47,011 nt of DNA from Thermoplasmata archaeon (lineage in GTDB: Archaea; Thermoplasmatota; Thermoplasmata; Thermoplasmatales; Thermoplasmataceae), in assembly GCA_021803655.1 (NCBI GenBank), contig JAJZLK010000020.1:1-47011 (forward strand). Direction: 5' to 3'. Positions 1 to 7,767 of the stretch are shown piece by piece; within the stretch, counting starts at the first letter, position 1; every line of letters begins with the position of its first letter. The translations under genes and the position numbers were made by a program. The notes under the pieces were generated by a model. That model was not told the DNA's origin, ran no database searches, and saw nothing but the letters and a program-made list of their open reading frames with translations.

Positions 1-102
1 GAAACACGCATGAATAAAGGTTTCGCCATCAATAATGACAATTCAAACCCGAAAAATACGGGTCTGGATGTACATCAGATTTGGAGAGACTCCTAAGATT
101 GA

Positions 103-537
103 CCCGAGTTTTTAGAAAAAGTCTATAATGTTTGGTATCAGCAGGTTGGACTAACTGTCTATAGTTTCAACGAGGGCTCTTCAGGCTGGTCCTCATCCTT
201 TTCGGCAGTAGCTGACTCTCCGCTTGGTAATTGGAATGTTGTTGGTTCAACTGGAAGTGTTTCGCAAGATTCTGTTTCGTTGACCATAACAGGTACTTTG
301 ACAGCCTCCTATAATGGATGGTTCCCTTATGGAGAATATGATGCCTGGAAAGCTATGTGCACAATATATGTTAAAGTCTCTCTGAATGGGGAAGTTACCG
401 GCCAAATTGAAAACACGATTTGGACTTGGAATGGTCTATCGAGTTCGACAACTCCAATTGTGTGGTACAGTGCGGTTTTGTTCAATGGATGCATCATTGG
501 TGGTCAGATTACAATCACACAGTATATAGTGAACTAA
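103..537 (+). pseudogene. Interrupted frame of an exported-type protein of unknown function
   Basis: An open frame runs from 103 to the TAA at 535-537 but has no ATG. The only usable start inside it is a TTG at 280, which would give 85 residues. The same frame is also open from ATG 10 to codon 31, where TAA (94-96) and TGA (100-102) interrupt it. That pattern fits a nonsense-damaged gene better than a new start. The readable product is rich in Ser, Thr, Gly, Asn and Trp with beta-strand-like alternation, as in archaeal extracellular proteins, but I recognise no family. It lies 6 nt before a small membrane protein gene and may have been its partner. It could also be the 3' part of a gene that begins left of the window. 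Confidence 0.4.
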
Positions 538-543
538 TGATTT

Positions 544-933
544 ATGAAAAGGCAGGTTGATATGTACAAGAAAGAGATTATATGGAGTTACACTAACATA
601 TTGGCATCCGCATTATCCTTCATCTTTCTAACGTATGTCTCATTTTACGAAGGGCATATTAGCTTTGAAGTGATATCTATTTTCTTAGCGCTTACAGTAA
701 TCGGGGCCTATCCCGGAATCCATGTGACATTGATAGGTAACAGGTTCGTCTCTTTGCCCATTGCTTCTGTACTAGTAGAATTCCTGCTGACAGATTTGCT
801 GGGATTTGCGGGGGGAGAGTTCATACCCTACTGGTTAACTATTGTTGTTGGAATAATTGCTATGGCTTACTGTTTCGATCAGCCCTTGAATCTTAAGAAG
901 GAGAAAAGTGATGGTTCAGTGAAGCGCCTGTAA
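544..933 (+). CDS. Small four-helix integral membrane protein, unknown function
   Basis: 129 residues with four hydrophobic segments at about 14-34, 41-63, 69-89 and 94-111, and a charged Lys/Arg-rich C-terminus (about 118-129) that would be cytoplasmic by the positive-inside rule. No family is recognised. It starts at ATG 544, six bases after the stop of the interrupted exported-protein frame, and ends 10 nt before the E1-like fragment, so the four frames of this patch could share one transcript. Small polytopic proteins beside peptide-modifying enzymes and exporters are sometimes immunity proteins, but that is only a guess from context. The DNA is more AT-rich than the housekeeping genes from 2.8 kb onward, in line with recent acquisition. 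Confidence 0.6.
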   Translation: MKRQVDMYKKEIIWSYTNILASALSFIFLTYVSFYEGHISFEVISIFLALTVIGAYPGIHVTLIGNRFVSLPIASVLVEFLLTDLLGFAGGEFIPYWLTIVVGIIAMAYCFDQPLNLKKEKSDGSVKRL

Positions 934-943
934 CTAAGAGCAC

Positions 944-1390
944 ATGATGGATCTCTTTATAAGTAAGGGTTCATGCGACAATATTAGGATAATTACTAGG
1001 AAACCGTGGTTGAATGCAGCGTACGAGGACCCGCGTTTGGCTTTAAGTTTGATTGTTCCTTTTAAGACTCCATGTTTAAAATGCATAGAACACAATTACG
1101 AAGTGTTGCGTGCTCAACAAGGCAATGAGGAAGAAGAATGTCTATATAAAGACTTTAACCCAGAACCAGTAATGTCCTCGGTCTCCAATTATGCGGGTCA
1201 CCTTGGCGCGATGGAAGTAATGTATTATCTCTTGGGAATCCAACCGAATACTCTAGGCAAGCTGTATCATCAGAATCTACTGTGTTCAAGTGCAAATTGG
1301 TTTCAGGATATACCATTCTGGGAGCATGGTCCCTTATGCATCAGAAACGGTCCATACCGCTGGGCCGTTCAGAAATTTCAGGAGGCATAG
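944..1390 (+). CDS. ThiF/MoeB/MccB-like E1 adenylating enzyme, C-terminal part only
   Basis: 148 residues matching the second half of the ThiF/E1-like fold: a segment of the pattern KPWLNAAYEDPRLAL followed by an IVPFKTPCLKC stretch (Cys44 and Cys47, the usual first zinc-binding pair), then a C-terminal helix region (SNYAGHLGAMEVMYYLLG) like the one ending with the dimer helices in this superfamily. What is missing is the N-terminal Rossmann half with the GxGGxG nucleotide loop and the Arg/Asp residues that bind ATP; family members are usually 240-350 residues. A TAA lies three codons before ATG 944, so the frame cannot extend upstream. In RiPP systems such as microcin C, an intact enzyme of this class (MccB) adenylates a peptide C-terminus and sits beside an MFS exporter, as here. 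This copy is probably a degraded remnant or one half of a split enzyme. Family call moderately sure, activity doubtful. Confidence 0.55.
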   Translation: MMDLFISKGSCDNIRIITRKPWLNAAYEDPRLALSLIVPFKTPCLKCIEHNYEVLRAQQGNEEEECLYKDFNPEPVMSSVSNYAGHLGAMEVMYYLLGIQPNTLGKLYHQNLLCSSANWFQDIPFWEHGPLCIRNGPYRWAVQKFQEA

Positions 1391-1393
1391 AAA

Positions 1394-2608
1394 TTGGGAT
1401 ATCTGGCATTGCTTAGAGATCGGAATATTCTACATCTATGGCTGGGCACTACGATTTCAATTTCAGGCGATGTGATCTTCGCAGTTTCACTAAACTGGAT
1501 TGTACTGGAAATTACACATTCCCTGCTCTGGGTTTCGCTGTCAATAATATCCTTTGTTTCTCCATATATCCTGGTAGCGCCATTTGCAGGAAATCTAGTG
1601 GATCGCTCGGAAAAGGTGAAAGTTATGTCGGTTGGCCTGTTAATTGAGGGCCTGATAATGTCCGTTCTATCTTTGCTTTATCTGACCGGCAATTTTGTTG
1701 TTCCGATAATTCTTGTAGGAGTATTTACCATGGTTTCCTTTAGACAGATACCGTCGGCTGCCCTTAATGTAATGCTTCCAGAGATGGTTACAGCAGACGA
1801 CCTTGGCACCTCCAACAGCATGTTTTCCTTCGCGGTGGGAGTGGCACAATTGACGGGATTTGGTATTGGCGGAGTGATACTTGTATTGTTTGGCCCAATA
1901 GTACCCATTACTTACGATGCTCTCACGTTTTTCATAGCGGTCATTGTAATACACAATATGAGCTTCCGTTCAGGTCCAAAGGAAGAAGCCTCCTTATCAT
2001 CAAGATTCATGAAACAGTTTCGCGATGGGATACACAGTCTAATTGAAAGCAAGACCTTGATTCAGTTGCTCCTGGTTAATATGACGATCGTTTTCTTTGG
2101 GGGGATGCTTGAACCTCTGTTCGTAGGGTACTCTTCGATAATATCCGGAGGAATGGCATCCGCGTATGGACTGATTTTATCATTCCTCACTGCAGGAGCG
2201 GCTTTGTCCTCATACCTCTTAGGGCACACAAACATCAGAAAGATAGCAGGGTTATTGGTCCTCCTAAACTTGCCCATCATGGGATTATTGATGATAATGC
2301 TGGGCATTTCAAATTTTCCGCCCATTTCATTCTTACTATCTTTTCTCTTAGGGGCTTCCTACCCACTGAGCACAGTCACAACATCTTCTCTTGTGCAGAT
2401 AAAATCGGAAAGTGGAAGGATTGGACTGGTAAGTTCCACTTTCGGTTCCTTGACTCTGGTCCCATCTGTTATAGGATCATTAACTGCTGGGTTTTTGTCA
2501 GAATACATAAGCGTCCGACTTCTGTTCATAATCCCCGGTTTTGTTCTCCTGATCATCTTCTTTGTGATGCTTTTATTCTTAAATGATGTTAGAAAAGCGG
2601 GATATTGA
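1394..2608 (+). CDS. MFS transporter, EntS/MFS_3-like drug or peptide exporter
   Basis: 404 residues with about 12 transmembrane helices in two six-helix bundles, and a loop after helix 2 containing the PFAGNLVDRSEKVK stretch, which matches the MFS motif A region (G-x-x-x-D-R-x-x-[RK]). A charged central loop (about 195-215) separates the halves. The sequence type resembles the enterobactin-exporter group of 12-helix antiporters, so proton-driven export of a small molecule or peptide across the cytoplasmic membrane is likely. The start is TTG 1394, one codon after the TAG of the E1-like frame (same reading frame), with a GGAGG at 1381-1385 eight bases upstream. That strong site argues for a coupled real start rather than read-through. 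It is the only clearly intact gene of the accessory patch. Confidence 0.8.
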   Translation: MGYLALLRDRNILHLWLGTTISISGDVIFAVSLNWIVLEITHSLLWVSLSIISFVSPYILVAPFAGNLVDRSEKVKVMSVGLLIEGLIMSVLSLLYLTGNFVVPIILVGVFTMVSFRQIPSAALNVMLPEMVTADDLGTSNSMFSFAVGVAQLTGFGIGGVILVLFGPIVPITYDALTFFIAVIVIHNMSFRSGPKEEASLSSRFMKQFRDGIHSLIESKTLIQLLLVNMTIVFFGGMLEPLFVGYSSIISGGMASAYGLILSFLTAGAALSSYLLGHTNIRKIAGLLVLLNLPIMGLLMIMLGISNFPPISFLLSFLLGASYPLSTVTTSSLVQIKSESGRIGLVSSTFGSLTLVPSVIGSLTAGFLSEYISVRLLFIIPGFVLLIIFFVMLLFLNDVRKAGY

Positions 2609-2818
2609 GAGATTCTTGAATGTCGAGGGATGAACCCACTGAAAATTAGGTAGTGTCCTAACCTACATCTTATTTTCCGCACTTTTCGTAAGAGCCTTAA
2701 CTCGGAACGCTTTTAGGGAACATCTCGAACTGGCAAGATAAGAGCACATAAACTGGAATGCGATATTGTTCCAAACCGCAATTCATAATTACGCGGGAAT
2801 TCATCCTCGCTGGGACAG

Positions 2819-3310
2819 ATGATAGTTCTTTACTTTGACTTCCGCATGGACGATCCATCCAAGTCGACAATGCGGAAGCTGAAGAGGCATGGACTTGCGG
2901 AAGAAGTTCCCATCAATTCCTACAGGAGGGTTGTGAACCTGAACCCGTACGCGGCGAGGTTCCTGCTACCGTCAGACCGGAAGAACATCTCTTCGAGAGG
3001 GATCATGGTGTTCGAAACCTCGTGGAGAAAATCCGAAGAGCTGAGGCAGACCGTATCCGGATTTTCCGTGAAACTTCCAACGCTGCTTCCTGTAAACCCG
3101 GTAAACTATGGCAAGCCCGGATACCTGTCTTCCGTGGAGGCAGCTGCTTCAGCGCTGTACATAACCGGGTTCATTGACGAAGCCAACCTCCTGCTGTCAA
3201 AATTCGGCTGGGCGCAGACATTCATCCACACAAATCTTCAGCCGCTTACCGATTACTCGTCATGTAAGACCCAGGAAGAGATGCAGAAGGCCATTAACGA
3301 CTATTTCTAG
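2819..3310 (+). CDS. tsr3: Tsr3-type 16S rRNA aminocarboxypropyltransferase (DUF367)
   Basis: 163 residues. Tsr3 transfers the 3-amino-3-carboxypropyl group of S-adenosylmethionine to a hypermodified uridine near the decoding site of small-subunit rRNA. Recognisable family features are the N-terminal DDPSKSTMRKLKRHGLAEE segment, the RGIMVFETSW stretch corresponding to the family's D-C-S-W region, the near-invariant LLPVNPVNYGKP motif (about 89-101) and the SSVEAAASALYITGF helix. In the D-C-S-W region the residues here are E-T-S-W, a mild divergence. ATG 2819 follows a TATA-like ttcataatta at about 2783-2792. The stop codon overlaps the stop of the convergent PP-loop gene within a CTAG at 3307-3310. 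Length is normal for the short archaeal form without long extensions. Confidence 0.85.
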   Translation: MIVLYFDFRMDDPSKSTMRKLKRHGLAEEVPINSYRRVVNLNPYAARFLLPSDRKNISSRGIMVFETSWRKSEELRQTVSGFSVKLPTLLPVNPVNYGKPGYLSSVEAAASALYITGFIDEANLLLSKFGWAQTFIHTNLQPLTDYSSCKTQEEMQKAINDYF

Positions 3311-4728
3311 CCTTTCAGCACCCACTGGTTGTTCCTGAGGATGTACGTTCCGCTGGAATATCCCCTGAGTATGCCGGCGATCCCGTTCCTCAGGTGTTCC
3401 GGTACCATACTCAATTCCGTATCTTCTGATGGAAGAACGTGGATTCCCGTCACATGGTCATGATCACGCGTTTCCCGACCAGAAATTCTTGCGATGAGGT
3501 AGTTGAGCTCGTCGGGATCAAGACGCATCCTCGCTTTCGCCGCGGTTGAGACTATGCGTTCCGCCGTCATCCCATGATAGCCTATCTTTTCCAGGTCAAG
3601 GCCTGCGGCTCCTGCAAACAGCATGATACCGATGCATTTTGTGCATTTCCCGCACGGCTCTATCTTTCCTCTGGAGAAATGGCACGAGTGGCATGATCTC
3701 TGCGTTTCAAACAGCTCCGGATACCTGTGCCCCAGTATCCTCTGGACCACGTTTCCTGCGATCGGATAAACCAGCGAGTAAAGCTTGCAATGCACCCCTG
3801 ATCTCCCGAAATACTCGGATATCCTGGATGCAAAGTCCTGCGACTGATCGTAAACACCGTAGTAATGGCGTATGCCCCTGTAAGGCGGCATTTCCCTGGG
3901 ATCATCGAACTCATTTCCCATTATGATTCCTGAGATTCCATTCCCGATGATCAGGGGAAGCGAGGACATCACATATACGGGGAAGATGAATACCTGAAGA
4001 GGATAGGTATCCGCACGCTTCCTGATTGCAGACTGATCCAGTGCGGTTATTGTGCGCAGCATGAAGGCATAGAACCTGTCCACGTTGGACCATATCCTCA
4101 CAGTATTCCCGTTCTGTCCTGACATGTGATCATAGGAGGTTTTTGCGGTTCTCCAGTGGCCTCCGGATTCATTGAAGAATACTGGATAAACGTTCATTCC
4201 AAGTTCGGTCAGCATGCCATAGGAAAGGAGGCTCTCCTTCCCACCGGAGGAGAGGACTGCAATCCTGTCACTTGAGTATTGTGATCCGGGGAATCTGGAC
4301 TCTACAGGATCAGCGGTTGTCGTAACCACCGTTGAACCCTTTGCGTTCTCTTCCGTTATTTCAGACTCGTCCGGAAGAAATTCCTTCCTGAAGAACTCAT
4401 AACGCCTCCTGCAGATCTTGTTGACGAATACCTCAGTATTGTTGATGGTGCAAAAATCCCGGATCAGTTCGAGATCATTTTCCGACAACGGAAAATCAAG
4501 CTTCAGTTCTCCGGCAAAATACGTGAAATTGATCACCGGCATCGTGATCATCATTCCCGCCATTCTCCTGTCAGCCTGGATATTCCCTGAATAGCGGTAG
4601 ATTATCCTGAAATCCTCTGTCCCGGAAGAAGTCCTGATCCTCACTGTACCGGATATCTGCCTCTTTCCAGGAGTATCAGGGATAACTTCTATGCTCTGGA
4701 ATGACCGGATTCTCTCAGGATAGTTCAT
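3307..4728 (-). CDS. MurL-like PP-loop ATPase with C-terminal cysteine cluster
   Basis: 473 residues. The N-terminal beta-rich part (about 1-120) is followed by a PP-loop signature SSGGKES at 160-166, typical of enzymes that adenylate a carboxyl or amide group. A cysteine set lies at 346, 349, 359, 362 and 365 (CHSCH...CGKCTKC), probably a metal site. The overall architecture (beta domain, SGGK[DE]S loop, late CxxC...CxxC) resembles MurL, the UDP-MurNAc-L-Ala-L-Glu epimerase of some bacteria that make D-Glu without a glutamate racemase; QueC-type PP-loop enzymes are an alternative. No peptidoglycan substrate is expected in this lineage, so the true substrate is unknown. ATG 4728 lies 4 nt after the stop of the DUF1611 gene, and these two plus the PLP enzyme gene form one operon. 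PP-loop call strong, MurL relation moderate. Confidence 0.65.
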   Translation of the reverse strand: MNYPERIRSFQSIEVIPDTPGKRQISGTVRIRTSSGTEDFRIIYRYSGNIQADRRMAGMMITMPVINFTYFAGELKLDFPLSENDLELIRDFCTINNTEVFVNKICRRRYEFFRKEFLPDESEITEENAKGSTVVTTTADPVESRFPGSQYSSDRIAVLSSGGKESLLSYGMLTELGMNVYPVFFNESGGHWRTAKTSYDHMSGQNGNTVRIWSNVDRFYAFMLRTITALDQSAIRKRADTYPLQVFIFPVYVMSSLPLIIGNGISGIIMGNEFDDPREMPPYRGIRHYYGVYDQSQDFASRISEYFGRSGVHCKLYSLVYPIAGNVVQRILGHRYPELFETQRSCHSCHFSRGKIEPCGKCTKCIGIMLFAGAAGLDLEKIGYHGMTAERIVSTAAKARMRLDPDELNYLIARISGRETRDHDHVTGIHVLPSEDTELSMVPEHLRNGIAGILRGYSSGTYILRNNQWVLKG

Positions 4729-4732
4729 CGAA

Positions 4733-5758
4733 TCAGCCGGTTATTATCTCGCCCGCTTCCCTGAGATCCCCGAGAGGATCAAATACAGGCAGCCCGTATC
4801 TCTCACGATATTCTTCCATGGTTTCCCGGAATTGTGACGGGTCCCCTCCTTCGCTGTTCATCGCAATGGCTATGACCTTCTTTCCCGAGAGCAATTCCAG
4901 CACCCTGATGTATTTCTCAACAGGCTCTATCCTGAACGTCGGGAAACCGTCATAGAATTCCCTGTACGGAGAATGCTGCAGTATTATTGCATCAGGCTTC
5001 AGTGCCGCAATGATCTCGAAACTCCCGGGATACGCAGGATGCATGACTGACCCCTGCCCTTCCAGCATCATAAAATCAGGCCTCTCCTCATCCCATGCCT
5101 CTACGGCGACCTTCTCCAGGGCTCCTGAAACGAAGTCGTTCACGATGGCATCAAGAACAACAGTATGCTTGAACCCCTGCATCCACGCAGTCTGCCCGGT
5201 GCCGATCATCTGTGCGGATCTTCCCATGGAGAGCAGATGTTCCATTAACTTCACTGCGGTGGTCCTCTTTCCCACTGCACTGTCTGTTCCCAGAACTGCA
5301 ATCCTCTTCGACCGGACCTCCATAATCCTTCCGGTGAATTGCGGTCTAATATCCCTGAACATCTTCCTCACGTCAATTATCTCTGATCCGGACCTGGCAG
5401 CAATCTTCCTGAACTCCTCATCGTCGCTAATGAACTCGTGAAGACCGTTCACAACGGATTTTCCGGATGAAAGGGCATCCCTGACGTAGGGCCTGTACTC
5501 GGGAGGAAGAACACCGCCATCGCTTGCTATCCCTATCACCAGTGTATCGCCTCCCCTGGAAAACGCCTCGGACATGGTGGACGTAACCGGGATTCCCGAT
5601 CGCTTGTGGTTAATTATCTCGCCGGCGTCTTTCCCGACGAGCCTGGAATCAATCACTGCCTTTATGTTGAATCTCCTGCTGTACCTGATCAGGCCATTTG
5701 CCGTCTTCCCGTATGTGGTCCCGAAAACCCCTTCTGACAGAATCACTGCGTCTTTCAT
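4733..5758 (-). CDS. DUF1611 family P-loop protein, DgcN-like
   Basis: 341 residues from ATG 5758. I chose this start because it overlaps the stop of the upstream gene in an ATGA; the longer open frame to 5935 lies inside that gene and is not family-like. The N-terminal domain (1-140) has the GVFGTTYGKTANGLIRY pattern and VIGIASDGG; the second domain begins with a Walker A type loop GTDSAVGKRT at 157-166 and contains MLEGQGSVMHPAYPG. These are hallmarks of DUF1611. The characterised bacterial member DgcN acts on D-glutamate (N-acetylation) together with a dehydrogenase-type partner, and others sit beside dipeptide epimerases. Here the neighbours are a PLP enzyme and a MurL-like protein instead, which again points to D-Glu or a related acidic amino acid. 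Family call firm, substrate inferred. Confidence 0.75.
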   Translation of the reverse strand: MKDAVILSEGVFGTTYGKTANGLIRYSRRFNIKAVIDSRLVGKDAGEIINHKRSGIPVTSTMSEAFSRGGDTLVIGIASDGGVLPPEYRPYVRDALSSGKSVVNGLHEFISDDEEFRKIAARSGSEIIDVRKMFRDIRPQFTGRIMEVRSKRIAVLGTDSAVGKRTTAVKLMEHLLSMGRSAQMIGTGQTAWMQGFKHTVVLDAIVNDFVSGALEKVAVEAWDEERPDFMMLEGQGSVMHPAYPGSFEIIAALKPDAIILQHSPYREFYDGFPTFRIEPVEKYIRVLELLSGKKVIAIAMNSEGGDPSQFRETMEEYRERYGLPVFDPLGDLREAGEIITG

Positions 5759-6711
5759 GTTCTGCCGCGGCCCGTGATCACGATGACACACTCCCTGCCG
5801 CTGCCTATTTTCCTCAGGACACTTACGGCGGCAGCCAGCGCAGATGCTGACGCGGGAAGGGCGGAGATGCCTTCTGTCTGTTCGATCAGCCTGGAATAGT
5901 AGATCATCTCGTCGTCGCTCACGTATTCGGCACAACCGGATGTACGGTATATTGCGGAAAGAGCCTCCTGTCCGTCCGTCGACCTGTAGGCTATCAGGGG
6001 TTCGTTGTTCGTCGTCTCCCTTATCTGGTCAGGCCTCAGGTTTCTCAGGTTCCGGTATTTCCTCTTCCATGACTCTACTACAGGGTTACCGCCCGTCGTA
6101 CTGGCACCTATGATTCTGGGAATGGAGTCAATTCTCCCGGAGTTGTAAGCGTTCCTGAACCCATGGTAGATTCCGGCAAGAGTTGTGCCGTTTCCCACGG
6201 GGACGGAAAGAATTTCCGGAGCATGCCCCATCTGTGATATTATCTCCTCTGCGATCGATTCATAACCCTCCAGGTCAACATGGGAATTAACCGATCCCGG
6301 GTTGCAATCATACCAGTTGTTGTCTCTTGAAAGATCGCCCATTATTCCCAGGGAACCTTCGTAATCGGAATCTATCCCGATTATCCTGGCACCATATGAC
6401 TGCATCTCCTCATTCCTTTCCCCGGAATAGCTCGACGGCACGCCAACTACAGTCTTCAGTCCTTGATGCCTGGAATAGTACGCGACTGATGCACCATAGT
6501 TGCCGCAAGTTCCAAGGGAAATAGTGTCATACCCTGCTGCCTTTGCCCTGCGGACATGCATAGACGAAATACGGTCTTTCTGTGTTCCGGTCGGATTTAC
6601 ACCCTCGAACTTGACAAAAAATTTCGCCAGACTCAGGTTCCTTTCGAGATTCCTGACTCTGAAAAGAGGGGTACCACCCGGAGGTTCTTCTTCTGCGGAA
6701 GCCTCTTCCAT
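5755..6711 (-). CDS. PLP-dependent fold-type II enzyme, threonine synthase/lyase-like
   Basis: 318 residues. The tryptophan-synthase-beta/threonine-synthase fold is shown by the VNPTGTQKDR motif with the Schiff-base Lys45, the SLGTCGNYGAS loop (65-75) that normally contacts the substrate carboxylate, and the glycine-rich VPVGNGTT phosphate cradle (about 170-177). It is shorter than true threonine synthase (350-500 residues), lacks its N-terminal zinc-binding part, and has Gln where Ser/Phe is usual before the Lys, so a substrate other than O-phosphohomoserine is likely (racemase, dehydratase or diamino-acid lyase are possibilities). ATG 6711 has GAGGT about 8 nt upstream and a TATA-like box at about 6751-6760. 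It is the first gene of a three-gene operon; its TGA overlaps the ATG of the DUF1611 gene. Confidence 0.7.
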   Translation of the reverse strand: MEEASAEEEPPGGTPLFRVRNLERNLSLAKFFVKFEGVNPTGTQKDRISSMHVRRAKAAGYDTISLGTCGNYGASVAYYSRHQGLKTVVGVPSSYSGERNEEMQSYGARIIGIDSDYEGSLGIMGDLSRDNNWYDCNPGSVNSHVDLEGYESIAEEIISQMGHAPEILSVPVGNGTTLAGIYHGFRNAYNSGRIDSIPRIIGASTTGGNPVVESWKRKYRNLRNLRPDQIRETTNNEPLIAYRSTDGQEALSAIYRTSGCAEYVSDDEMIYYSRLIEQTEGISALPASASALAAAVSVLRKIGSGRECVIVITGRGRT

Positions 6712-6747
6712 TTCTTTTTACCTCAGAATAACTAAGTTAGTAGCGTT

Positions 6748-6766
6748 AATCTATATAAAAACCTTT
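6748..6766 (-). promoter_or_regulatory. TATA-like promoter of the PLP/DUF1611/MurL-like operon
   Basis: On the minus strand a run reading TTTTTATATAG lies about 40-50 nt upstream of ATG 6711. It is preceded by an A-rich stretch that could serve as the BRE. Spacing predicts a transcription start near 6725-6730 and a short leader containing the GAGGT site. Confidence 0.5.
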
Positions 6767-6884
6767 TTTTAGTCGTAGTTGCGACAATTGCACGGGGATA
6801 TAGGGAAATCCTGTACCCAGATAAATCCATATATTGCTATGTATATATAATTATATAAGTGTAAATATATGCAATTTGAAAAGA

Positions 6885-7694
6885 CTACACGGTTATAAGT
6901 TCAAGATCCTTCTCATCGCATAGATTCCTCACGCAATTCCTCGTTTCGCCAGTGGTTCCCTTGCGATCAAGGATGAAACCTGATGCCCCGGGAGTCCTGT
7001 TAAGGGCGAGATCGATAAGTTCCTGTGACGCCGCTGCATGCTTCGATATCATGTGCCCTGCATTCTCGCCGGAGGAAAGTACCATTGAGGTTACCTTTGG
7101 CATATAGTGTCCTCCGCCCACGCCGACGTAGGACTTTCCTCCCGTTTCCCTGGACTCCATTATCGACTTTATGAGAATCTCCTGGACCCCGTCTTCCTTC
7201 CACTGGTCGTCAACCGTGCCTATCTCGGCATAGAACATCGGGAAGTCGCTGAGCGGCCCGTGATGGGTCGCTTCGAACGTTACGCTGTAGTCTGTCCCTG
7301 AAGCAAGAGACTTCATCGTTCTGAGAGTTTCACTCATCATGGCCGGGTCACTGACCGACAGTTTTCCGCTTTCACCACCAAGCTTGGCCTCGCCAAAATT
7401 CCCTGTCGGATGGACAGTCATTGACTTCACGTTAGCTACGGACGCGTGCTTGGAAAGAATTATCACGTCCACTATGTCTCCATACGCCTGCCCAAGGTTA
7501 TTAATATTGGAGTAATTCAAATGAATCTCTTCTATAAAAATAAGGATAAATTTCTCGTAAGTGAAACCGGTTCCATTTCCCTGCTTGGAGAACTTATACA
7601 TTTCAAGCATTTTCCGGCCCAGTGCCAGACTCACCTGATCCTTGCCTGACGAGATTATAATTCTTTTTCCGTCCCTGACCTGCATGTCCCACAT
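6885..7694 (-). CDS. dtdA: D-aminoacyl-tRNA deacylase, archaeal/plant DtdA (GEK1) type
   Basis: 269 residues. DtdA hydrolyses D-amino acids from mischarged tRNA in the cytoplasm and needs metal. Family motifs are all present: SKHAS at 81-85, TVHPTGN at 93-99, FEATHHGP at 140-147 and VGGGHYMP at 192-199, with the histidines expected to bind zinc or act in catalysis. Length agrees with archaeal homologues. ATG 7694 gives an N-terminus MWDMQVRDGK; a second ATG three codons in is possible. It lies on the same strand as, and 173 bp upstream of, the PLP/DUF1611/MurL-like operon, which has its own promoter. The pairing is notable because dtdA deals with D-amino acids that the downstream genes may make or break. 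Confidence 0.92.
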   Translation of the reverse strand: MWDMQVRDGKRIIISSGKDQVSLALGRKMLEMYKFSKQGNGTGFTYEKFILIFIEEIHLNYSNINNLGQAYGDIVDVIILSKHASVANVKSMTVHPTGNFGEAKLGGESGKLSVSDPAMMSETLRTMKSLASGTDYSVTFEATHHGPLSDFPMFYAEIGTVDDQWKEDGVQEILIKSIMESRETGGKSYVGVGGGHYMPKVTSMVLSSGENAGHMISKHAAASQELIDLALNRTPGASGFILDRKGTTGETRNCVRNLCDEKDLELITV

Positions 7695-7767
7695 TAGACA
7701 ATTCCGGTATTCAAAACCGGCTGTTCATCTCCGTTGCCTGAACCTGTTCCGTCGGGAACGACTCAGT

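Noticed and set aside
944-2608. A single E1-MFS fusion protein by read-through of the TAG at 1388-1390, as both frames are in phase.
   Set aside because: A GGAGG eight bases before TTG 1394 gives a good independent start, and read-through would put a soluble domain directly before helix 1 with no known parallel.
5759-5935. N-terminal 59-residue extension of the DUF1611 protein.
   Set aside because: It lies wholly inside the PLP enzyme gene, is Arg/Cys-rich and unlike the family; ATG 5758 overlaps the upstream stop as expected.
5755-6711. Calling the PLP enzyme a true threonine synthase (thrC).
   Set aside because: It lacks the N-terminal zinc-binding part, is short, and sits in an unrelated operon, so only the fold-II family is assigned.
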